Source: Apus apus (taxonomy: Eukaryota > Chordata > Aves > Apodiformes > Apodidae). Taken from it: a stretch of DNA of 64,000 bases. The notes under the pieces were generated by a model that worked only from the letters and a program-made list of their open reading frames with translations, was not told where the DNA came from and searched no databases. A program made the translations under genes and the position numbers. The stretch covers positions 16,620,350-16,684,349 of the forward strand of contig NC_067286.1 of assembly GCF_020740795.1 (NCBI RefSeq). The letters are read 5' to 3'. This document shows, in pieces, positions 12,304 to 20,732 of the stretch (positions within the stretch are counted from its first letter, which is position 1; every line of letters begins with the position of its first letter).

Positions 12304-13679
12304 CTTCTTTAAGAGGGAGGTAGCAGGGAAGGAGATGCAAAGAAAGATAAGAGAATTAGAGCAAGAAACAAAGGATGATTAAAAAAAAAAAACACCTTAC
12401 AATATTTTTAGCCAGTGTGAAGGGGTTAAAGGGATAAAAACCATTAATAAGATTAAAAGATGAATAGAGGGCATATATGGATGTCAATCGTGGATAGGAA
12501 GGACAGGGGGTGTTGGGAGATAAAAGGTGCAGATGACTGACATATCTATTCATTAAGTTATAAATCAAGTGCCATCAGTAGCCTTTGGTTGATGAGTGTA
12601 TTTACTTGTATCTAAATCAAGTCCATTACCCGTAAGTTTGCATGCACAAAAAGGGTATGGACAACCTGTTCTTATTTATGTGCATAAAAATCCCAGCCTC
12701 TGCAGAAATCAATGGGCGTGGAGGAGCTGGCATTGATTTTCTTAAGGCCCAGGATTTCCCCAGTGGTGTGTAGGACTGCACCCGAGGTGGGAAGGTGATT
12801 GCAAGCACGTTACTGCTGTCCAACCTGCGGTGTAAAGTATCCAATGAAAGCCTAGCTGGGCATGCAGAGAAGAGAGGGCAGAAGGGCAATCGAAAGGTAA
12901 ATGGGTTTGGGCTGGCAGGCTGATGCTTCAGTAAGCATGTCCTACTATTTTTCTAATCACACAGGTTGTCTTACTAAATCTGGACTTTAATTCACATTAT
13001 AAAATCAAGCAAAAATGCAACCCTGCTACCCCATTTTTGCATAATGTGCATTAACCCAGAAAAACATCACTAGTTATGGGAAAAGCATGCAGCTACATTT
13101 TTTCTTTGACTTGGCATTTTCTAGAAACACATTGCAGTCAAAATATCAAAAATATAAGTCCAATCCTTAGACCAACAGAAAACTAGGTATGACACAGTGT
13201 CACTTGTTGCTTATGACTTCAGATGCAAATCTGTCCACACCAGCAGACATTGCTGCCAGAGCCAGTTTTGTCTCTGTGCAGTGGCAGGGGAACAGGAGGA
13301 AGAGGCACACCTGACAAGGGACATAGCATTGCCACAGGCCATGGCTGTCCCACCTCCAGCCCTGGGGCATGATCTAGAGGAAATGCTTTTGGGACCACTC
13401 TTTCCATATCAACTGGCATCTGTACCCATAGTTTAGTTAGAGAAATCAGAGTGCTGGGGAATATATAAGCCGTGCCTAGCCTGTGCTTCTGGCATTGCCT
13501 TCAAAACCGCAGTTAGTACTGATTACTCATCATGCTGCTTATCCTACAAGAATGAAGCAGCCATTGATGAGCATGCAGAGGATGGTTTTGCATCCTCTCC
13601 TCTTCAGCTACCTCCAGAATTCCTGCACACACTACCACTTTGGACAGAAACAGAGGAATTTGCAGGTCATGGCACATAC

Positions 13680-13691
13680 TTTCCTCATGAG
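13680..13691 (-). CDS. TNNT3: TNNT3 mini-exon AHEE (12 nt), ends in A
   Basis: The exon is CTCATGAGGAAA after acceptor TGCTAAAG, with donor GTATGTGCC. It reads A-H-E-E. Its last base is A where every other array member ends in G, which weakens the donor and turns the first residue of whatever exon follows from Ala, Val or Glu into Thr, Ile or Lys. AHEE recalls the His/Glu peptides of the galliform Tx segment. It is clearly homologous to its neighbours; whether it is spliced in is unknown. Confidence 0.8.
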
Positions 13692-14644
13692 CTTTAGCAG
13701 GTGAGAAGAGCCAGAGAGCAAAATGCAAAGGAAGGCAAGAGCATTAGAAATATCAGGACAGCCTTTCACTCATACAAAGGGGAGGGGGAGGGAAAACCTG
13801 AGAGTATATTGCAAGGAAATAAAATTAACATGGATATGAAAAGGACTACTAGAAGTGAGGGCACAAATGGTCTGAGATATTAATTACATAAAGCTGATTT
13901 AAGTGGCCATGACATTTGTCTTGTACGCATATTCCTTCAGTCCTGCATAAAGCCAGGAGCAGCATGCCATTTTACAGCCCTGATGCTCGCCCAAGTGGAT
14001 TTACAACCGGAGGCCAGCACGTTTTTGGTGGCACATGGCTGCTCGTACTACCATGAGACAATGGCCTAGACACTCCATTGCATGAAGAAGTAAACCATCT
14101 TTAATCATCTGCAAAGCTAAAGCATCGAAAAGACCACCAGTTGCTTTAAACAATGGGGTTCAAGCTGGAAAAAAAGGCATGTGGAAAGGCTATGGTAAGA
14201 ACATCAGCCCAGTAAAGGAGGGCAGATCCTCTCTGCAGCTGCAATGTCAACAGCTGCTGTAGCAGCAGACTGATTGTGGGCATATCTACACATTGTCCAG
14301 AGCCCCAAGCTGCTCTGAATGGTCCAAAATAAGCCTCCCAGGGAGACCCAAGCAGTCTCGGAGAAAAAGCTTTTCAATATTCATCCTTTTAAGAGGTTTA
14401 CATTTCCCAGCAGTTTTCATACAATCTTTTTTTTTCATGCAACAGTTACCACATAGCATCACAGGTGCATTCAGTGTCAAGACAGAACATAGAGGAAAAG
14501 AGTACAAAAGCCAAAATTGTGGAGAGCTTTATTCTGTATTAATATGCCTATCTTTAACTGCTGTTTCCTTTTACCATCTTATGGCTTACTGGCTAAAGCA
14601 GAGCTTACTCTGAAAGATGGGAAATCAGGACTCATGACACATAC

Positions 14645-14656
14645 CTTCCTCCTGAG
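14645..14656 (-). CDS. TNNT3: TNNT3 mini-exon AQEE (12 nt), tandem acceptor
   Basis: The exon is CTCAGGAGGAAG with donor GTATGTGTC and reads A-Q-E-E. The acceptor is a tandem AAGAAG, so use of the upstream AG would add three bases and give E-A-Q-E-E while keeping the frame. The acceptor-side intron is closely similar to that of the exon at 13680, about 1 kb away, suggesting a comparatively recent tandem duplication. Confidence 0.86.
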
Positions 14657-15181
14657 CTTCTTTAGGTGGGAAGAGCCACAGGACAGGATGCAAAGGAACA
14701 TTAGGAGAAACACATTATTACATGGGCTGATATTACATAGGCTGAATGTTCTGTTAAGTCAGAGGGAAAAGTTTCATCCCAGTAAAGGATGGAGTAATGC
14801 CCAGAAGGGAAAGGGATTTGAGGCATGTAAAAGGAACAGGGAAAAATCTAACAATAAGCTCAAATAGCACATGCTGAAATTTCCCTCTAATTCCAGTTTT
14901 ATAAGATCAACCTCCTGCCATTGCCCAGATGGGCTTTATGGCAAGCTCTGCACATGGCAGGAGAGGCTGGGTTACCACCAAGCCAACATCTGCTGGACCT
15001 TTCACCGAGACCATTCCCATATGTTAGCTTGTGGCAGGGCCAGTCATTGAAGAAAGGAGGAAAGCAAAGACAACAGAAGAAACAAAATGAAGTAACTGGG
15101 TGCTGCTACTCTCACCACCCCTAAATACCCCATCACCATCAAGGAGATGGTAGGAGCAATACAGAAGGCAATGACACATAC

Positions 15182-15193
15182 CTGCTTCTTGAG
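15182..15193 (-). CDS. TNNT3: TNNT3 mini-exon AQEA (12 nt)
   Basis: The exon is CTCAAGAAGCAG after acceptor TGACAAAG, with donor GTATGTGTC. It reads A-Q-E-A. It differs from the AQEE copies by a GAA-to-GCA change that removes one acidic residue. It lies only 450 bp from the exon at 14645, the tightest spacing among the 12-nt copies. A purine-rich minisatellite (15311-15378) lies just upstream of it in transcription order. Confidence 0.85.
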
Positions 15194-15310
15194 CTTTGTC
15201 AGGCAGGACGTGGTAGGGAGCAAGAGCAATGAGATGGAAAATGAGAACAGTTAGATTATAGGGGATATGAATGCAACAGGGGCTCTAAAAAACACAAGAG
15301 GCATGAAATT

Positions 15311-15378
15311 GAGAAACACAGGAGATGAAACAGAGAAACAGAGGAGATGAAACAGAGGAACAGAGGAGGAGATGAAAT
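15311..15378 (+). repeat. Purine-rich minisatellite, three units
   Basis: Three head-to-tail units of 22, 22 and 24 nt (15311, 15333 and 15355), each of the form GA(A/G)-rich plus GGAGATGAAA, lie in the TNNT3 intron just upstream of the AQEA mini-exon. On the transcribed strand they are pyrimidine-rich. Confidence 0.8.
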
Positions 15379-15728
15379 GGAGACAAGCAACCAAAGCACG
15401 CACAGGTACAAGAAATGTAAAACCTTCAGGATCTGGATGCTGTAAAAACCCTGCAAACCACTCAGAGTGGGTGTCCCACACTGTTATAAATAGGTTTGCA
15501 CTTGTTTCAAGTGTGGCTGGAGCACAAAGCTTTGCAAATGCAGAACCAACACACCCTTTGGCTCCTTCTACCTGGAGCACTACATCCCAAACCTCTCAAG
15601 TGCAAAGGGTGGGTTTCTGTTCTATCCTCTCATCTGTCCTGCCTGTCCTACTTTTCAAATGCCACGTGCAGTGCAGGGAGCCTGCTGGGGTTACTGAGCA
15701 TCTACAGGGATATAATTAATAAAATCTG

Positions 15729-15900
15729 AAGTATTATTGTTCATATCATATATAATAATATATATTATAGTCTATAAACATATATCCCTTGTACTATATA
15801 TAATATTACATATAATATGTAATATTACCATCTATAGACTTACATATATGATATACTCTCTATTATATTAGGTACTGTAGAATATGTACTATGTAACATA
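15729..15900 (+). repeat. AT-rich, TATA-type low-complexity tract
   Basis: About 170 bp made almost only of A and T, with repeated ATAT and TATTATA words, inside the TNNT3 intron between the 16340 and 15182 exons. A similar AT-rich tract occurs at 16935-17035. No gene signal. Confidence 0.75.
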
Positions 15901-16339
15901 TGGCTACACAGATATCTTACCACAGATGGATTTTTATTTCAAAATCCATCCACTCATTATCTGTCAAGCTACATAGAAGAAACCAGTTGACATCTGATGG
16001 AAACCCTTCTAGCCAGATCCCAGCAATTCCACAACAGGTGTTACAAACATCCAGGGCTAAAAACCAGCCTTGGAGCCTGCTGTGGCTTGGATGAGGGGCT
16101 GGTATCCTTATTTCCCCTGCTGTTCCCTCCCTGAAAGGGAGCAGAGGTGTCAGCAGAGATACACGAGGCTACGGGCACCATGTGCAAAGGACAAGAAAAG
16201 CCCTGTGCTTGCAGATCATCTGTCCCAGCATCTTCCTCTTGCCTCTTGTTTTCTTCTACTACCTTGCAAAGTGGAGGTGCACAGCAGCTCCAAGCCCTGC
16301 TGTGCGGGTAGAGGGGGGCTGAGAAACTGGTGCACATAC

Positions 16340-16357
16340 CTTCTTCTTGAACCTCTT
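16340..16357 (-). CDS. TNNT3: TNNT3 mini-exon EEVQEE (18 nt)
   Basis: This 18-nt exon has acceptor CCTGCAG and donor GTATGTGCA. It encodes EEVQEE via a split first codon. The peptide resembles the EEVQEE block of mammalian fast troponin T. The CAG acceptor is stronger than the AAG acceptors of its 12-nt neighbours, so it may be included more constitutively. Confidence 0.88.
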
Positions 16358-17221
16358 CTGCAGGTGGAAAACAGCAGCAAAGGGAACAGGAGGAGAAAAT
16401 TAAAACAAGAATTATCTTTTTGGAACATTCTTGAGGTTTGCCATGCTCCCAGGCCATTATGGAGAAGAATACACAATGATGGAATTACAGGGTGAGAAAG
16501 AATTAAAAATAACATGTTTTTATGAGCATATTATGGGGTTATACATGTTACTGAAATATGGGAATGTGACCACAAGTGAAAAACACATTAAAAAAGGCAT
16601 CCACTATTTTATTCTTTATTAGAGCTGGCTGAAATTTCCTAAAACTGACTTTTGGTGAAGGCAAAACAAAAAATAAAATTGCCACATTTGTTTTAAATCT
16701 TTTTCTGAAATGGTGATATTTTTTTGCCAACATAAATCTATTTTTGAAATTTCAAAGAAATTCATTGCTGAATTTCAACAGGTGGATATAAACTTTGCAG
16801 GGTGTTGTCTTCCCTTTTTAAAAAAATCTAAACTTTTGGTGTGAAAGAAAAGGACTTGACACTGTTGTGACCAAAAAAAGGCCAGTAGTTCAGTAAGAAT
16901 GGTAGGCCAAAATAAATACATGTATTTGTTTTCATATGCATATATGCATATACACATACATGTATATGTATTTATTTAAAAATTATATATGTGTATTTGA
17001 TATATATTGTTTTATATATTTTTGTTTGTTTTTTTTAAACAAAACATCAGGTCAAATTTCCTACCAGCTCAATAAGTTACATCAATGTCTGTTATTGCAT
17101 TGATGTCTGTGGCTCAGGACCACATCCCGGCCACTGGGAGTGAACCATTTGCTCTGGATTTCTTCACACACATTCTTCCTCTACAATGAGAGAGAAAGAA
17201 AGCAAGAGCCATGTCACATAC

Positions 17222-17233
17222 CTTCTTCCTGAG
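17222..17233 (-). CDS. TNNT3: TNNT3 mini-exon AQEE (12 nt)
   Basis: The exon is CTCAGGAAGAAG between the acceptor CACCTGAAG and the donor GTATGTGAC. With the G carried over it reads A-Q-E-E and leaves a final G. It is the first array member in transcription order. Its acceptor side (ATGACACTTGCCACCTGAAG on the minus strand) closely matches that of the exon at 8514, so these two may be the closest relatives although they are 8.7 kb apart. Mammalian TNNT3 also has an AQEE exon near this place. Confidence 0.88.
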
Positions 17234-18852
17234 CTTCAGGTGGCAAGTGTCATGGAACATGAAGCAACAGCAAGCAGGAAAATGAAAATAGAAAACTGTT
17301 AGAGAATGGTATTGGGGTGAGCTCAGGCCTGGGGAAAAAATGTGGTTAGAAAGTGATGGAGAGAAGTTATATGGAAAGGAAATTGATGACTTGGGAAGAT
17401 AACACAAAGGTCAAGCAAAAGTGGACAGTGAGAAGATACACCTCAGAGGAGATTGTCATGCAGATTAATTAGGAAGTTACCTGCCTATTAATTTCATATT
17501 AATCATTAAATTCTTGAAACCCAAAAGGAAACAGTTAAGAAGGGAAGGAGAAAGAAAAGAAGAAATGCTTCTCCTTTCAGGAAGACTTGTCTGTAGGCTT
17601 AACACCCTTTGCTTGCTCTTTGGACATTTGACAAGGCATGAAGGATGGAGCATGAATACTACCTTCACCTCCCTGGCTCTGCCCCTTCAGGCAGGACTAC
17701 AAACACGTTGATGACTGAAGGCACCTCTGCAACCCATGTGGCATCACTACTTTTCTTTTTTTGAGCCCTTTATCCCCTTGCAAGCAGTACTGGGGAATTA
17801 CAGACATAAGGCAGAGGGGAGACTTCCTCTCCTCAGGGGAGGAACTACTCTGGGCACGCCCACAATCACATCTCTGTTACCACCACCACTGATGAGAATT
17901 AACCAGTTGCAGCAATTTGGGGAAATCTGTGGCGAAAAAACCCCAACAACACACTCAACTGCTGTATATAAAATCCTTAAGCTGGACATTTCTGCACAGG
18001 GGCAAGTCTCTGTCTCAGAGCTGGCCTCATACCCTTCACATGCAAATATTCCACCTCCCAGTGAAGGGTTTTGCTCTTGACCCCTTAGAAGCTCTCTTGG
18101 ATACCAAGGGCAAATTCTGGGAGAAATCCCAGAGTTTGGCCTTCACCTCTGTCCCAGACATCTTGGGAAAACGGAGGATGACAACCAGCAGCTACACTTG
18201 TCTGAACTAAAGCCAGTCTGTTTAAAGTGCCCAGCAAAGACACCCATACATCTTCAAAATCTTCCTCTCCTTGCTGCCTACAAAAGCTGAAACAACTCAG
18301 GTGAGAAGGGCTTTTCATGCTCCATCTTTCCAGATCTGCGCTCTGTCTCTCACAGCTTGTCAAATCACCTTTTGCCAGCTAAAAGCACATTTAAACAATT
18401 AATCTTCGCCAGTCGGTTCTCTCCTTCACCTTTTCCAGGCTTTGACAGGGCCTTGTTGGGTGCTCCGCAGGAGCTGGGCAACCTGCTCTTCTTTTCAGTT
18501 TCAAAGTTTAAACTCAAGACGTGGCCATGGCCCAAATGAGGATGGTAGGATATGACCAATGATACGATGTGTGGGCTCTGTGCCAGTTCCTGTTCTGAAA
18601 CGCTCTGAGTTTACAGCCATTCCCTGCAGCTCACACAAATACTGAGTGTAACCATAACATGAAGGCTCAGGCACATCACGGCCCCAACTTGGGTGGTTTT
18701 TTGGTTCCCTATTGATTAATTGATCAAGTGTTTCAGATCACCTTTAGTGGCAAGCGCCAAAGAGAAGGGTGAAACACAGACAAGGAAAAAGCAGGACCAA
18801 GAATCAAAGAAATATAAATTACATTCCCAGGTGGTTTTGGGTTTTTTTTTAC

Positions 18853-18870
18853 CTTCTTCTTCGTATTCCT
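18853..18870 (-). CDS. TNNT3: TNNT3 exon 4 (EEYEEE), 18 nt
   Basis: This 18-nt exon has a TGCAG acceptor and encodes EEYEEE through a split glutamate codon. The EEYEEE block is typical of fast skeletal troponin T. The donor GTAAAAAAAA is weak and runs into a homopolymer, unlike the GTATGTG donors of the array that follows, so inclusion may be regulated. Confidence 0.9.
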
Positions 18871-19553
18871 CTGCATTGAAACAGGGGAGGGGGGAAAAAA
18901 AGCAGACAAATCAACCATCAGCCTTGACATGTTGGCAGGACATTACCCATGGCAGAGCCCTGTGCACTCACAGGGATGCCGAGCAAGATGGCCTCTGAGA
19001 GGACACTTCCCATTCAGCAAGTAAAAGAGCAAATAAAATGACTTTGAGAAAAAAGAGGAAGTATAGAAGGGGAGGAGGTCACTATCATTTTTTTTTTTTT
19101 CCTTGGGCAATGGGAACTCAGGCATATATGCAGGTTAGAAGGAAATAGGTGACAGAGGGACCCTTTAAGTAAAAAAAAAAACAAAACAGCAAAGAAAACA
19201 AACTTGTACATTTCTGTATCGATTTTTTTGTATATATTGTGGGTTTCTATGTTTTTTTTAAAAAACGAAATATTTAAAAGCGGCAAAATAATTGCCAGCA
19301 GATGGCAGTGCCCCTACAAAAACCAGCAGCGATCCCCACAATCACGGCATCAGTTTGGGGCTACAAGTAGTGGAAAATCAGCGGAAGCTGGTGACAGTCA
19401 GAGTCACATGCAAAAAAAAAAAGATATTTCAGATGTGCCTAACCGGATCAGCAATTGCTGTTAAAATATCAACAATGGGCAGAAAGGAAAAGACAGACAG
19501 AGCCAGCAAATGCTGCAGGTTTGCACAGAAGCAGAGATGGATTCAAGACTTAC

Positions 19554-19567
19554 CCTCTCCTTGTTCC
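19554..19567 (-). CDS. TNNT3: TNNT3 exon 3 (EQGE)
   Basis: This 14-nt exon lies between CTTGCAG and GTAAGTCTT. It completes the valine codon of exon 2, encodes EQGE, and leaves one G for the next codon. From here until the exon at 4001 every exon starts and ends in phase 1, so the cassettes can be skipped or combined freely without breaking the frame. This matches the MSDTEEVEQGE-type start of fast troponin T. Confidence 0.9.
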
Positions 19568-20189
19568 CTGCAAGAGAGGAAAAAAGATTATAGAAAGTAG
19601 ATAAATATTTGTTCCACTTCATATTGTCACCAGGCTTTAAATCACATACTGAAGCAGCAGAATGCACTATAGAAGTCTGTTGTTTCTTCTCTCCCCCATT
19701 CTTCCTTTGCTCTTCTAGCAGCCATTTGGTTTCAAGACTAATAAAGTGAGTGGGTTTAGATTTTATTTTAAATATTGCTCCTCATTCTGGTGGTACATAT
19801 GGCTCCATGCCCAGGAATAATCCTACTGCCACGGGGCTTTAACATGACACCTATACATAAGCACTGTACTGATGAAGCTGGACCTCAGCCCTGGTGTGCC
19901 AGGCAAGCCAGTCAATGGCCCACACCAACCCAGATGTGCTACAGGCTCCCTGAACCTTAGACTGTCTAATAAAAATTTTGGATAAGCCAGCTGATGCTCA
20001 ATATTTATCCTGTGGCTGCAGCAACATCAGTGTTGTGGTCTGTTCCCATTCCTTGCCCCCACTTGCTTCTCCTGCTCTACCATCACCTCGCATGAAACTC
20101 AAAGCCCAGAGCAGCCCTTGGGCCAGACCCTAATCAAGGAACATGTTAGTTAGAGATTGCTTGAAAAAGGTGCCAAATCTCATCTTGGG

Positions 20190-20217
20190 AAACTTTTTTT
20201 TTTTTTTTTTTTTTTTA
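20190..20217 (+). repeat. Poly(T) run in TNNT3 intron
   Basis: A long uninterrupted T run followed by AAAC in the intron between exons 2 and 3. There is no recognisable retroposon body next to it. Confidence 0.7.
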
Positions 20218-20697
20218 AACAGCAGGCAGGACAAAATTACACAGGTTGAGCTGAGCCTGCCTCGTAGCAGAGGAGGGGACCAAGTGACCATTGCAGGTCT
20301 GTCCATGACACCTCTGATCCCATGATTGCCCTACATCCCTGTACCTACTGATGCATAAATGTCAAATCATCCCGCTCTGTTTGGTCATATCATTCTAGAT
20401 TTCAAGTGTGTGTTTAATTCCCCCTCCTCCAGGTGTAGTGCCATGGCCACTGAGGACAGGCTGAGCTGGGTGGAGGTATTTGGAGGGCATCCCCTGTTGG
20501 ACAGGGAGGGTGTCAGCTGAACTTTCATGAACCCTTTGACATCCAAAATCCAAGATGCTTCTTCCCCACTGCCTCGGGGTGCTTTGGACCATGCATCGAG
20601 TAGTACCCAGCCTCTCCTCCTGATGGGGATACCCTCCCTCCTCTGCATGAAGCCAAGCTGAACAGATGAACATGCAGGCGGCTTTCTCTCTACTCAC

Positions 20698-20717
20698 ACT
20701 TCCTCGGTATCAGACAT
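20698..20717 (-). CDS. TNNT3: TNNT3 exon 2, start codon (MSDTEEV)
   Basis: The exon runs from 20732 (acceptor TTTAG) to 20698 (donor GTGAGT). Fifteen bases of 5' UTR precede ATG at 20717. It encodes MSDTEE plus the first two bases of a valine codon, the hallmark start of fast skeletal troponin T. The ATG has an A at -3. It ends in phase 2 and joins the G that opens exon 3. Confidence 0.95.
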
Positions 20718-20732
20718 GTTTGCAGTGAGTTC

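Larger units (their letters stand above)
8083..17290 (-). repeat. TNNT3: Tandemly duplicated TNNT3 mini-exon array
   Basis: Nine intact mini-exons and one decayed copy are spread over 9.2 kb at 0.4-1.7 kb spacing. All nine intact exons start and end in phase 1 and are followed by a donor beginning GTATGTG. Seven are 12 nt with AAG acceptors (17222, 15182, 14645, 13680, 12292, 9714, 8514); two are 18 nt with CAG acceptors (16340, 8083). The 12-nt copies also share about 60-80 nt of acceptor-side intron, including a CTAATTC-like branch site in several, and some share downstream intron sequence. This points to duplication of an exon with its splicing signals. Avian TNNT3 is known to have extra N-terminal exons (P or Tx exons in galliforms); this array looks like a related but histidine-poor set. 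Use in mRNA is inferred. Confidence 0.88.

Noticed and set aside
16041-16495. Overlapping 138- to 141-codon frames on both strands
   Set aside because: They lie across the EEVQEE mini-exon region of a TNNT3 intron, have no family resemblance and read through splice sites.
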